Counted from the stretch's first letter, positions 10,790-21,536 are shown. The stretch is 64,000 bases of DNA from Hygrocybe punicea (GCA_963556145.1 OY744464.1:2356001-2420000), one strand, 5' to 3'. Notes: generated by a model not told the origin, from the letters alone. A program made the numbers and translations.

Positions 10790-10930
10790 GCTTTCCCTGG
10801 GCTATCTGGGGATGTCCCTGGGCTGTCCCTGGGCTGTCCCTGGTCCAAAGCATTGGGACAATGGGATGTCCCAGGGACATGGGACATCCCTGGTGCCAGG
10901 GGGTCATTTGGGATGTCCCAAACTAATTTT
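10790..10930. repeat. GGGACATCCC motif cluster, left outer
   Basis: Repeated TGGGATGTCCC / GGGACATCCC words separated by CTGGGC-rich spacers. The 10-mer and its reverse complement are alternate forms of GGGAYRTCCC. Mirrored by 16905-17120 in the other arm. Confidence 0.75.
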
Positions 10931-11480
10931 TGGATATTTTTTGAAATATTTTGTTTGCTGTGGCCATAATGATAGTGTGATTATTAGTCAATGGAATGTT
11001 AGTAGCCATCATATACAACATATGATAGCTGTATAGTTACATGCATGTAACTTGTAGACTCTGGTTGACCACAGCCAATTCAGGTGGATGATGTTGGTTG
11101 TCAAGATTGCAATCATATAGCTACTCAGTCTTCATGACAGAGTATATTTAATTATGATGGACAAGGAAAAGGAATTGAACTAGAAGAGAACAATTAAATA
11201 TTCTTTGACATAATATTGAGAACCTGCTTAAAGAACATTCTGCTCATGGAACTGACTGTATGATCTACTATTCAAACTAAATATTAGATGTTAGCCAATC
11301 AAAATGCAACATGTTGATTTGTCTCCAGAATGTTCTGAGATTCAAGAGAATGAACTGGGAGAGTGTAGAGATATCTTGTGAAAGGACAGTAGAATAGCCC
11401 ATGTCTGACACTGAGTTATTATAAGCATGATAGTAGAAGATTCTTTGTATACATGTTTGCTGGCTCGGGTACCATGCAGG
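10930..11480. other. AT-rich foldback arm sequence, no gene
   Basis: No coding potential seen. It is part of the left foldback arm; its counterpart is roughly 16340-16900. Confidence 0.4.
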
Positions 11481-11865
11481 GATATCCTATGAACTGAAGT
11501 GGAACATCCCATAAACAGACCTGGGACATTCCAATATAGACTGGAGGCATCCCATGAACAGCAGTGGGACATCCCATCAGAGACCTGGGGCATCCCATTA
11601 CAGTCCTGGGACATCCCATCAGAGTCCTGGAACATCCTATTACAATCCTGGGATGTCCCAGTGACATCCCTGGGACATCCCACTATAGACCTGGGACATC
11701 CCCATACAACCCTGGGAAAGCCCATTAGAGACCTGGGACATCCCTGGGACAGCCCAGTAGGGACCTGGGACATCCCTGGGACAGCCCATTAGAGACCTGG
11801 GACGTCCCTGGGACAGCCCTGGGACAGCCCAGTAGAGACCTGGGACATTCCTGGGACATGCAACT
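11480..11865. repeat. GGGACATCCC tandem array, left inner
   Basis: Units of about 20-30 bp such as GACCTGGGACATCCC with variable linkers (CAGTAGA, ATTAGA). The array mirrors 15990-16335. Pattern is regular but units differ in length, so it is a motif array rather than a strict satellite. Confidence 0.8.
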
Positions 11866-11929
11866 ACTTAAAATAGATATAGCAAATTAAATAATTATTT
11901 TACCTAAATACATGGTATTCTACTTCATC

Positions 11930-13085
11930 AGGGGAGAGGCAGGGAGGTGGAGGTGGAGGACAGGACAGGAGAGGGGGCAATGGCAGGGTGAATGGCAGGG
12001 GGTGCACAGGGGGAGAAGGGGCAGAAGGTGGATGGGAGGTGGGGATGGTAGATGGTAGGCAGGAGGAGAAGGGGCAGGTTAGGAAGGGGGAGAAGGGGTA
12101 GGAGCCAGTCAGGGGGAGAAGGGAAAGGAGGGGGGAGGAGGGGAAGGGGAAAGAGGGAAAGGGAGGGACCAACACAATTACATACCGGTGTTCCCCTGGT
12201 GTCCACGCCCCTCCGCGTCCTCGCCCTCGTCCGCGTCCTCGTCGCCCTCGTCGTCGTCCCCGTCCCCGTCCTCGTCCCTGTCCCCGTCATCGTCGTCGTC
12301 ACCGTCTGCGTCCCGGTCCCCGCCGTCATCCCGGTTGTCGTTGTCATTGTTGTTGTTGTTGTTGTCCCCGTCCCCGTTGTTGTTGCCGTCCCCGTCCTGG
12401 TCCCCCCCGTCGTCCCGGTTGTTGTTGTCATTGTCGTTGTCGTCCCCATCCCCATCCTCCTGGTTGTCCCGGTCCCGGTCCTAGTCTCGTCCTCGTCCCC
12501 ATCGTCGATGAGCCCCGTCATTGTCATTATCGTTGTTGTTGTTGTTGTTGTCCCCATCCCCATCCCCGTCCTCGTCCCCGTCGTTGTCGTCCCCGTCCCC
12601 GTCCCCGTCCTCGTCATCCCCATCATTGTCGTTGTCGTCCTCGTCCTCGTTGTTACCGTGTGGCCCTGTTCTCGTTCGTGTTGTCGTTGCTGTCCCGTTT
12701 GCCATCCCGTCCTCGCCGTTTCCGTTCTCGTTGTCCCTGTTGCCTTGATCCCGTTTCCCCATCCAATCGTCCTCGTTTCCGTCATCCATGATTCCCATGC
12801 CCGCTGCCCTCCTCATCGTCCTCGTCTTCGCTGGCCCTGCCCGTTGTCGTCTTCCCGTTGTCGTAGTTCCCGTGCCTGCTGTGTCGTCGTCTTCCCCATT
12901 CTCGCTGTCATCGCGTTCATCCTCGTTCTTGTCTTCGTTTACCCCTTCGTCGTCATTCCTGTTGTCCTCGTTCTTGCTGTTGTGGTCGGCCTGGGTTGTC
13001 CCCGTTCACGGCTGCGTCCCCCGTCTCCTTGTCGCCCGCACCGCGTCTGCTTGTTGCTGTTGCATTTGCGTTCGTTTAGCACGAG
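11930..13085. repeat. Purine tract and GTC/GTCCCC-rich low-complexity array, left arm
   Basis: 11930-12175 is GGGAG-rich; 12185-13080 is built of GTCGTC, GTCCCCGTCC and GTTGTTGTT words. Six-frame translation gives long valine/proline, serine/proline and threonine/glycine-rich ORFs on both strands at once, which is the mark of a simple repeat and not of a gene. Right-arm counterpart: about 14870-15830. Confidence 0.8.
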
Positions 13086-13172
13086 GGTGTGGCAAAAAAA
13101 CACTAAAACTGTTTATTAATAATTAGTTAGTAGAATAGATTAAAGGATGAATGGAAGACTTACCTGGGGTGC

Positions 13173-13733
13173 TCTGGCATTAGTGTTGCCGAAGTTCAGT
13201 TCGGTCCGGTTCCGACCCTTTTTGGCGGAACCGCGAACTGAACTTCGGGTCCGGTTTGGCGCATGGCCAAACCTGGACCCAAACGGCTTTGAACCGTCTC
13301 TTAGCGTTCGGTCTGGGTTCAGACGCGGTCTGAACCCCAGACCGAGGTTGGCTCACCGCTGAGCTCCGTTCTCCTCGCGAATGGCAGGCACGTATCAATT
13401 GATACGGCGCTACGCTTCGCGAGGAAGTTGGGCTACGGGGGAGCCGTCTGGTGCTGTTGCTGCTGCTGCTGCCGCTCCCACTGCTGGTGCTGCTGCTGCT
13501 GCTGCCGTTGCCGCTGCCGCTGTTGCTGCTGCTGCCGGCATTGCTGCTGCTGCTGCTGCTGGCCGTCGTGGTGGTGGTTGCCGTTGTTGTTGCCGCCGCT
13601 GATGGTGATGTTGGGGCTTGATGCACCAGCAGCAGCTGCTGCTGCTGCCGGTGTTGCTGCTGCCAGCGTTGCTGCTGCTGCTGCTGCTGTTGCCGCCGTT
13701 GCTGCTGCCGCCGTTGCTGCTGTTGCTCCTGCG

Positions 13734-13764
<31 letters not shown>

Positions 13765-13791
13765 CGCTGCTGGCGCTGCTGTCGTGGCCGT

Positions 13792-13849
<58 letters not shown>

Positions 13850-14376
13850 TCCGTTGCTGCTGTTGCTGCTGCGCTCCTGCTGTTGCTGCTGTTGCTGTTG
13901 CCGCTGCCGCTGTTGCTGCTGCTGCCGACATTGCTGCTGCTGCTGCTGGGCGTCGTGGTTGTCGTTGCCGTGGTTGTCGATTTTCCTGTCGCAAATAACA
14001 TTAGTAAAGTTAAGAAAAAAAGGAAACTTACCTTGAGGAACACAACACAAATTGTGTTGTGTTCAATCCGCGTTGATGTTGCTGTGTCACGTGAAAGCTA
14101 CCTCGTCACGGCCGGTCACATGATACCGTTTAACACGAAATGGTAAGTAAAGAAATATGAAAAACAAATGAAATAAATTCCTTAAAAATATCCGCGTTCG
14201 CGGTTTGGACGCGGTTTGGAGCCGTTCAGGAAATCCGGCCAGCCTCGAAACCCTGAACCGAACCCGCGGTCCGGTTCAGCATTTGGCTGAACTTAGACTG
14301 AACCCCGGGTTCGGTTCGGGGTTTGAACCGGGTTCGGCTAGGTTCGGAACCGAACTACGGCAACACTATCTGGCAT
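13173..14376. mobile_element. hAT-type MITE copy 1 with 8-bp target duplication
   Basis: The element runs 13181-14368 (1188 bp). It starts TAGTGTTGCCGAAGTTC and ends ACTACGGCAACACTA, so the terminal inverted repeat is TAGTGTTGCCG. It is flanked by TCTGGCAT (13173-13180 and 14369-14376), an 8-bp target-site duplication typical of the hAT superfamily. The ends are GC-rich with further inverted GGTTCGGAACCG-like words; the interior is GCT/GCC trinucleotide repeat. No transposase is encoded, so it depends on one elsewhere. Copy 2 is at 49153-50510. Confidence 0.93.
13435..13975. repeat. GCT/GCC/GTT trinucleotide array inside hAT MITE 1
   Basis: Long runs of GCTGCTGCT with GTTGCC interruptions. 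All six frames are open over long distances (polyalanine, polyleucine, polyglutamine, polycysteine), showing simple repeat and not a conserved protein. Confidence 0.85.
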
Positions 14377-14781
14377 CCACACCCGTTGTCGCATCGTGGT
14401 TAAAAACCACAAGTATTGTTGAACTCGTGCGCGAGAATTTCAACCGGGATTTGCCGATGTCCCAAACAGGGTCGAGTTGCCATATAGGGAAGGGTGGCTG
14501 GATTTTCTTATTATTATTACATGTACTACAATACCTCAATGGCCAGGGAAAGACCCTGAAGAGAAGTAGGTATATCATACCTACTTCTCTTCAGGGTCTT
14601 TCCCTGGCCATTGAGGTATTGTAGTACATGTAATAATAATAAGAAAATCCAGCCACCCTTCCCTATATGGCAACTCGACCCTGTTTGGGACATCGGCAAA
14701 TCCCGGTTGAAATTCTCGCGCACGAGTTCAACAATACTTGTGGTTTTTAACCACGATGCGACAACGGGTGTGGATGCCAGA
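14369..14781. repeat. Perfect 2 x 205-bp palindrome with 3-bp spacer
   Basis: Left arm 14369-14573 and right arm 14577-14781 are exact reverse complements around ATC (14574-14576). The minus and plus ORFs through it are therefore mirror images (both read FNRDLPMSQTGSSCHIGKGG). This is the centre of the 6.5-kb foldback. The hAT MITE sits exactly at the left edge of this perfect segment. Confidence 0.95.
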
Positions 14782-14864
14782 GCATCCCAGGTAAGTGTTC
14801 TTTATCTTTTTTCTTCATTCTACTGACTACTTAAACATTTTTAGGTTTTTTGCCCCACCCTCGC

Positions 14865-15835
14865 GCCAAACAAACGTGAACGCAGCAGCAACAACAAGCA
14901 GATGCAGTGCGGGCGACAAAGAGACGGGGGACGCAGCCGTGAATGGGGACAACCCAGGCCAACCACGACAGCAAGGAGGACGACGGGAATGACGGCGATG
15001 GGGTAAATGAAGACAGGAACAAGGGCGAACGCGACGACGGCAAGAACAGGGAAGACGACGACACAGCAGGCATGGGAACTACAACAACGGGAAGACAACA
15101 ACGGGCAGGGCCAGCAAAGATGAGGACGACGAGGAGGGCAGCGGGTATGGGGACGGGGACAGGAACAACGGACGATGGAAATGAGGACGACTGGGACGGG
15201 GGAACGGGACGACGAGGACACGGAGCCAAGGACGATGGCAACAGGGACAACAAGGATGGAAATGGCAAGGATGGGACAGCAAATGGGACAGCAAGGACAA
15301 CACAAACGGGAACAGGGCCACGCGGTAACGAGGACGATGAGGACTATGACGAGGATGGGACGACAACGACGGGGACAGGGACGGGGACGAGGACAGGGAT
15401 GAGGACAGCAATGACAACGACAACGACAACGACAACAATGGGGACCAGGACAAGGACAAGGATAGGGACTGGGACAATGACGAGGACAACAAGGGCGGGG
15501 ACCGGGATGGGGACAACAACGACGACGATGGGGATGAGGGCGAGGACGTAGAGGGCTGTGGACACCAGGGGAACACCGGTATCTAATTTTGTTGGTCCTC
15601 CCTTTCCCTCCTTTCCCCTTTCCCTCCTCCCTCCTCCCTTCCTTCTCCCCCTGACTAGCTCCTACCCCTTCTCCCCCTTTCTGCCCCTTCTCCCCCTGCC
15701 TACCATCCACCATCCACCATCCCCACCTCCCATCCACCACCTGCTCCTTCTCCCCCTGCCCACCCCCTGGCATTCCCCCTGGAATTCCCCCCTCTCCTCC
15801 ACCTCCCTGCCACTCCCCTGATAAAGTAGAATACC
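14865..15835. repeat. GAC/GGGACA-rich array and pyrimidine tract, right arm
   Basis: Mirror of 11930-13085. The segment 14856-14990 shows the best non-repetitive coding look (an AG border at 14844, then SRQTNVNAAATTSRC), matched in the left arm, so a short exon may once have existed there. The rest is simple-sequence DNA. Confidence 0.7.
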
Positions 15836-15989
15836 ATGTATGTAGGTAAAATAATTATTTAAGTTGATATATCTATTTTAAGTAGTTGCTAAATTCAAAT
15901 TATGTAACATGTGGATAGTGAATCAGTGGTATGATTATTATTGTATGACTTGGCAGATGCTGAGCAAGCAGGCAGTCCCACCAGCCTGT

Positions 15990-16335
15990 AAATTGGGATG
16001 TCCCACAACTTTTGAGACATCCAAAAAGCTGACAGGGATGTCCCACCAAGACTGTGGGATGTCCCACAAGCTGATGGGGACATCCCACAAGCCAGCAGGG
16101 ATGTCCCATAGCCTTGGTGGGATGTCCCAGACAAGGCTGTGGGATGTCCCACAAGCCAGCAGGGACATCCCAGACAAGGCTGTGGGACATCCCACAGCCT
16201 CGATGAGATGTCCCACAAGCTGACAGGGATGTCCCGGACAAGGCTGTGGGATGTCCCACAAGCCAGCAGGGATGTCCCACAGCCTCAGTGGGAAGTCCCA
16301 GACAAGGCTGTGGGATCTCCCAACCAAGCCTCTGT
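15990..16335. repeat. GGGATGTCCC tandem array, right inner
   Basis: Units like GGGATGTCCCACAAGCCAGCA and AGACAAGGCTGT repeated for about 350 bp. Counterpart of 11480-11865 but with different linkers, so the arrays evolve faster than the arm backbone. Confidence 0.8.
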
Positions 16336-16900
16336 GGGATGTCTCCTTACTTTAAGCCCAAGTCCACTTTCCTCGAGAAGCACTCTAATCTTAACATAGA
16401 TCAACAATTAGATCTCTCGTCTGCATCTGCATCCAGTCAGCCATTGTATGCACAGCCAATGATGTAATAACAACTGATATCATAATCAAATTTTCTTCAT
16501 AATACACTTGTTTAATTTTCAGCTCAGTCTCTCCTCTCACTCCTCTTTGTCTATTATACATGCTCTGCTCACTCACTGCGCTACAAGCTTCAGCCTGCCA
16601 CATGCACAAGGGATTGGTTTACTAGCAGCACATCCTCAATCCTTCCCCTCTTGCCAGCCTCATCACCCAACAACTCCAGCTTTTTCCTCTCCCACTCCTT
16701 CTCTCTTTATAAGTGGAAACAACTGCTTTATCTCCACCCTGCCACTGACCCCAAAGGACAATCAGCTCTGTGACTCTCAAAAGAATAAGCATGTACAATC
16801 TTATACTATGCTATAGCACCCATGGTACCCATAGTGGCCATGAGAAGGCCTTGAAATTTACAACTAGATGCTATCATCATTCAAAGTTTACTATTACATA
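16335..16900. other. Foldback right arm, no gene recognised
   Basis: A 102-codon ORF (16508-16816, plus) is present but has no recognisable motif and no match I know. I treat the stretch as non-coding. Confidence 0.4.
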
Positions 16901-16904
16901 CATA

Positions 16905-17120
16905 GGGAAGGGGTGTCCCAAATGCCCCCAGACACCTCCTCTGCTATCTGATAGCAGCAGATGCTGTCTAGATAGTAGCCAAACATTGCTAAGGGATGTC
17001 CCATATGGCCCCCAGACACCTCATTTGTCAGGGATGTCCCATGGGACATGGGAGAAGACCCCCACTAAATGTTGCCCCATGGGCTGTCCCAGCATATCAG
17101 ACTAGGGACAATTGGATATC
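16905..17120. repeat. GGGATGTCCC cluster, right outer
   Basis: Several GGGATGTCCC/GGGACATGGG words with CCCCAGACACCTC spacers; mirror of 10790-10930. Confidence 0.7.
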
Positions 17121-17211
17121 CCAATCTGTCAGACCAGGGATGATCGCTTTGGCCCAGGGAGAACCAGTGGATTTCTCAACATGTAGTTACTTCAGTAGGA
17201 ACGCCGAGATG

Positions 17212-17250
17212 TTACGAGTTCTTCCATTTATGGAAAACTCGTTCTTATAA
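17212..17250 (+). mobile_element. Helentron-like 5' terminal hairpin
   Basis: The stretch starting TTACGAGTTCTTCCATTT and continuing through ATGGAAAACTCGTTCTTA forms a hairpin (ACGAGTT with AACTCGT, TTCC with GGAA). It has the layout of the 5' ends of the non-autonomous elements but with a different, still base-paired inner stem. A very similar sequence stands at 30203. No 3' end in the same orientation is visible before 52 kb, so the extent of this element is unknown. Confidence 0.6.
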
Positions 17251-17639
17251 ACCCGGTTTTCAGCCATTGAGGTGATTCATTCATTCATCTCAGGGACTGA
17301 GGGAAAAATGTGTCCAAATATAGCAACTGAGTTCTAAATCCCTTTTGACTGGTTTCATCCGAGAATCCAGAGCCTCTATTGACTTGCACACTGCATGGAT
17401 CTTCACCAAATTTGACAATGAGTATGTGATGGGGACCATCCTGCTGGAAAAAAGTTATGGAGTGCATCTGGTATAATTTGGGCTACCTGTGAGCTATTCT
17501 TTGCAAGAGATATGAGTATAGCTACAATAACTGGTGTAATATGGCAAAGTAAAAGATGGTACTTTCTAGCTACATTCTATTGTATGTCTGGGACACTTTT
17601 GTCCACTTAAGGCAGCTGGTAAATGTGATATCTGAGTCT

Positions 17640-18365
17640 CTAGAATTTGCAGCAAATAAGTGAGGGTGGCTAAAATTCAAGTGGAGTTTGAAATCCATGT
17701 TGAGAGCATTCGAGCTCAGATGAATCCAAAACCTTCTCTTGGTCAACAGCCCCATCCCCCTCCATTTCAGACTCTACTGCCAGCCCCCTGCTACACCTAC
17801 TGCCCTACAACTTTCCCATCCTCCTCTACTGTCCCCTAACTCTCTCCAGGAAACTTTTTGGCCTCCAAAAGGTCACCGATGTCTAGCAATAGTGTCACCA
17901 GCAACCCCAGCAACAGGAGCACATTCCGGCTGCTTTGGAGCGCCATGGAGGGTTTCTGAGGGCAGCAGGGGATGTGGTGCACCCACCTCCTGCTATACTA
18001 GGTGAGTTTTCTGTTTTATTAGCTGTCCTGGATCTGAATTGACCATGGGGTGCTCACCCAGGTGTCACCTGCTCCTCCCAGCCTTTCCACCCTATTCAGC
18101 ACCCTCCCAGCCTTCTTTCAGTCCCACTGTAGTCCCAGCACCCATTCGTCACCATCTCCACTGCTTCCTTTACCCGTCTTAGCCTGTTCTGCCCCTTTTT
18201 CACCCTTCTGCTCATTCCCCCTCTCCAATCCTTTCTTTGACCTTTATTGACTCTCTTATCATTCACTTATCACGACTATCTCTCATTCCCATCCATTGCC
18301 TTCATTGTAGCCATATTGTAATACTTTGTAAATAATTTGACATTTAATGAAATTAATTAAATTAC
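17640..18365 (+). repeat. Long inverted repeat, left copy (pairs with 28780-29545)
   Basis: Shared blocks with the reverse complement of 28780-29545 are CAAAACCTTCT, the GGCAGCAGGGGATGTGGTGC block (about 17958), a donor-like GTGAGT and a long pyrimidine-rich tail ending in an ATTTAATT-rich stretch. The repeats are diverged (by eye perhaps 70-75% identical) and bracket gene X and gene Y1. Exon-like segments with GT donors appear in both, so these may be old terminal repeats or an inverted duplicate of one small gene. Confidence 0.65.
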
Positions 18366-18384
18366 AGATAAGTCTCTATTTGTA

Positions 18385-18455
18385 GAAGAAAGTGGCTAGC
18401 AGGAGATCATCGCAATGCCTGAGGCAATTTTGCTAACCACTTCAGCGACTCTGAC
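18385..18455 (+). repeat. Hairpin repeat S, copy 1
   Basis: AGAAAGTGGCTAGCAGGAG ... TTTTGCTAACCACTTC can fold on itself (AGTGG with CCACT, TAGCA with TGCTA). A related hairpin is at 19890-19955. Confidence 0.5.
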
Positions 18456-19885
18456 TTTAATCCTCATGATCATCAGGGGTGTGCACATAGGTATTATACT
18501 ATTAATCATTAATATATTTGTAACAAACTATATGTCTTATTGGATACACTATGAGTATGTGGATTGAAAAAGAGCTTTCCACATAGCTGTCACTCAATGT
18601 GCAATGGATTGTTGTCCTTGCATCATGTAACGAGTAGTATTTGATCATTCCTTGATATATAGATCTTTAAGATCGTTGATATCTACTTGGTTCAGACCGT
18701 TTATTCTGATTATGTAAGGAAACATGTGCTTATCACGTGTTTGCTGGGGGTCATATGCCTGAATTCTCACGATCCGTCTTTTCTTTTCCTCTAGTCTTTC
18801 ATCATGGTCTTCTGGTGTCTACTCCTTTTTATTGCTGCTTCTCTGTGCAATAAATTGTAATAAAAAACTATCCGATGCTATGAACAGGTCCTCTGTCCTC
18901 CCTCTAAGTACATTTTTCATTTATACTTTATTATTATTTTTATTTGATGATTGCATACAGAGCGCAAAGTCTGTGACTGGCCTTTTTGTGCCAATGTTTC
19001 TACCCTAAACAATCAACATGTTGAACTATTCTGGAGGATGGATGGGCCTGAAGTCAATGCTTGACATTGACTTCTTTCTTTCTGGGGTGAACACTTTGTC
19101 TTTATTTGGGCGGGTCTTGGTTGCTGGTTAGCTGGGAATGGGAGGGTTAATGGTTGTTCGTCCTTTTCTTTATCTTTTCATACTCAATTTTTCATTTCAT
19201 TATATTCGTTTCTGTTTTGTTATGTTGTGTTGTTCAATGTATTCATCATGTCATCATGGGTTCGTCAAATAGATGAGAGGGGTTGTATTATCACCATGTA
19301 GCTATATACCATCATCCATATTTGCCATTCTTCGGCAAGTCATTTACATTTGTGAAAACAATCTGGATAATAATGAAGAAAGAACGCACAGCAGGAAATC
19401 ATGTGCATGAAATAAAAATAGTGTCCAATCATGTGATAAAAATCGTAAGAAAAGAGGGTGCAGCAGGAAGTCACATGCATGGATAAGGTGTGCAAAGCTG
19501 AGTGACTCTGTGACCTCATACATGACTTGTAATTTCTGATCAATAGGTATACCAGTTCCTGTACTGTATTCAAAATACTGTCATCCCCTTAGAATATATC
19601 AGTAAAGCCCTAGAAACAGCTACTTCTATGATATATATCTCATGAAAATTTAAATGCCTATGTGTGGTGTAAACTCACTAGTGCCTGAATTTGGGCTCAA
19701 ATCACTTAGTGCTGGTGGCAAGCACCTCCATTTCATTTAGTACTATGACCTTTCCCATATAACCTTCAAAATCCATGGAGAATTGAGTGAGAAACAAATC
19801 AAATACTCTGCTGTATCAAAAATGTCTATTTGGTAATGAATTAATTAATTATTAATAAAATATTTATTAAATACATATGTCCATA
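18455..19885. other. Intergenic AT-rich sequence, no gene recognised
   Basis: No ORF above noise, no conserved motif. Two imperfect repeats of AGAAAGAACGCACAGCAGGA-like and AAGAAAAGAGGGTGCAGCAG-like phrases occur at about 19376 and 19446. Confidence 0.5.
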
Positions 19886-19889
19886 TTTG

Positions 19890-19955
19890 TAACAGAAAGT
19901 GACAAGCAAGAGATCGCCTCAATGCCCAAGGCGATTTTGCTAGTCACTTTCTGTT
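19890..19955 (+). repeat. Hairpin repeat S, copy 2
   Basis: CAGAAAGTGACAAGCAAGAG ... TTTTGCTAGTCACTTTCTG folds with three paired blocks (AGAAAGTGAC/GTCACTTTCT, AGCAA/TTGCT, ATCGCCT/AGGCGAT). Bases that differ from copy 1 still pair in the outer stem. Confidence 0.55.
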
Positions 19956-19959
19956 CACA

Positions 19960-20400
19960 CAGGCCATGATCGATTCCGGCACCCCGTTTCCAACCCAAAT
20001 GACAAGTCTGCGCAAGGGGAACGGCCGCACACACAATCCGTGAGTTGCCCCCCCCCCTTGTTTTTTTTTGTGCACCGTCGCTCAGAAACCACTGACTCAT
20101 GTTGACACAGGCCATGGTCGATTCCGGCACCCTGTTTCCAACCGAAACGAGAAGTCTGGGTGAGGGGAACGGCCGCACACGCAATCCGTGAGTTGCCCCC
20201 CCCCATGTTTTTTTTTTGTTCACCGTCGCTCGGATACCACTGACTTAAACTCACACAGGCCGTGGTCGATTCCGGCACCCTGTTTCCCCCCAAAGTGATG
20301 TGTTTGCGCCAGGGGAACGGCCGTACAGAATCATTGGGTCTCCACCCACTTTTTTTTTCCGTTTTTTTTTGTTGCTCCAGCATTGTTGGGAGACCCTTAC
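19960..20400 (-). repeat. Minisatellite M1, three ~147-bp units
   Basis: Three units beginning at about 19963, 20107 and 20256, each with GATTCCGGCACCC, AGGGGAACGGCCG and a poly-C/poly-T tract (TTGCCCCCCC, TTTTTTTTGTT). The same unit occurs at about 30600-30720 and 31830-32100. Confidence 0.8.
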
Positions 20401-21190
20401 CTTATGCCTACACTTAATCAATGCTTGCACCTTTGTTTGCACTTGAATGAGCTCTCTCAGCCTTGTTGTATTACTTTAATAGTTGAAATGTTATATTTTT
20501 TGTGCAAACAATATTGTTTGGTCACGGTGGTGCATTGCTTTTTGCTTTCTGCTATACCTACTAGCCCAACAATTGTTTTGGTTCCTGATTCTTGGTGTTG
20601 TACACCAACAATCTTTGCTGTCAAAGCTCTCATAAACGACAAAGTACGTTGCTTTTTTGAAAGCTGGATTTCACTCATCTTGTGTCTTCATCCTACACAT
20701 CTAGAGCCATCTTGGAGATCTTTGCAAGGGTTTCCTTTCCGTAGCTCCAAATCTCCATTTGGTTCAGTGGTTGTGGAGCTATAACTGTTTTACTATTCAG
20801 GTACATTTGGTTGATATTACAGCAACCCCTAATCATAATTTTATCATCCTAGGAATTATTTTGAAGCCCTTGCTTCCCTCTATCCACCTACCACTAAATC
20901 AGCAGAATCCAACCGCTGGTTCACAAGGTATTTGACTTTTTCTATCCTCACACTCCTATCTCTTTGTCTCAGAGTATACTCATCCAAATCTCTTGATTTT
21001 GTAGGCAATTTGGGACCTCTTGGCAACTTCTTTCTGCTGGTATCTTGGCCTTTCCAAGAGACCACTCTGGTCCCGTGACAAGTCACTTTTTCATTGGCTT
21101 TTTCACTTGCGCTTGGCTTTTCGTCTCCGATTGATCTGGTACTTCTGGGACTAGTTCTGGACTCGCGTATTATCACTCTCATCAGTTCTT
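20400..21190. other. No gene recognised
   Basis: A 133-codon ORF (20383-20784, plus) runs out of the minisatellite and has no domain I recognise; the 100-codon minus ORF at 20880-21182 is basic and serine-rich, also unrecognised. Neither is supported by neighbours. Confidence 0.35.
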
Positions 21191-21445
21191 GCTGTGGCTG
21201 TAGTGCTGCACATTGGTTTATTAAAAGGAGACTAGAGCAAGGTGAATTACAGAGAAGTGCTACCTCCCTGGGCTCTCTCTACGAGTGTTACCCCAGTTGC
21301 TTGTGATCTAACCAATCACTGCACCGCTCTCTGTAATACAGTGTGTAGGGAGATTGGGCTGGCGGGTTTACAGTTGCCTCCCCTTCCAATTTGGAAGATT
21401 CTCTATTATCAACTACCACTGTTGACACCGATTTCATCTCTTTGA
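21190..21445 (+). repeat. Copia LTR/leader-like copy just upstream of gene X
   Basis: It matches the minus strand of 8095-8400 through CTACCTCCCTGGGC, GTTACCCCAGTTGC, GTAGGGAGATTGGGCTGGCG and a TTATCAACTACC block. It ends about 90 bp before the first ATG of gene X and points the same way, so it could have supplied promoter or leader sequence. No Gag follows. Confidence 0.65.
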
Positions 21446-21536
21446 GAATATACTGGTAGTGTGTACTAGATCCACAGAGAACTGATTTTCAACCTCGCAT
21501 CTATCCCAAACTCCCCACTGTCCTTTGACGTACTCA

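Larger units (their letters stand above)
10730..17195. mobile_element. Giant foldback (inverted-repeat) element
   Basis: The two halves are reverse complements around base 14575. Matching landmarks in order from the outside: CTACATGTTGAGAAA (about 10737 and 17180), GGGACATCCC arrays, the ACTACTTAAAATAGATAT block (about 11866 and 15880), pyrimidine/purine tracts, the GTC/GAC-rich arrays, splice-like ACTTACCT/AGGTAAGT (about 13159 and 14790), and a perfect centre. Removing the hAT MITE, each arm is about 2.6 kb. Similarity is perfect at the centre and falls towards the ends. No transposase is recognisable. Long ORFs inside are products of low-complexity sequence. Confidence 0.85.

Noticed and set aside
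12052..13119. Long valine/proline-rich ORF (355 codons) and overlapping serine/proline and threonine/glycine ORFs
   Set aside because: Open on both strands and several frames at once within a GTC/GTCCCC simple repeat; mirrored in the other foldback arm without frame conservation.
13180..14050. Polyglutamine, polyalanine and polyleucine ORFs in hAT MITE 1 and the similar set at 49128-50288
   Set aside because: Trinucleotide repeat opens all frames; unit number changes between copies; no transposase motif.
20383..20784. 133-codon ORF downstream of minisatellite M1
   Set aside because: Starts in the repeat, leucine/cysteine-rich, no recognisable domain or second copy.
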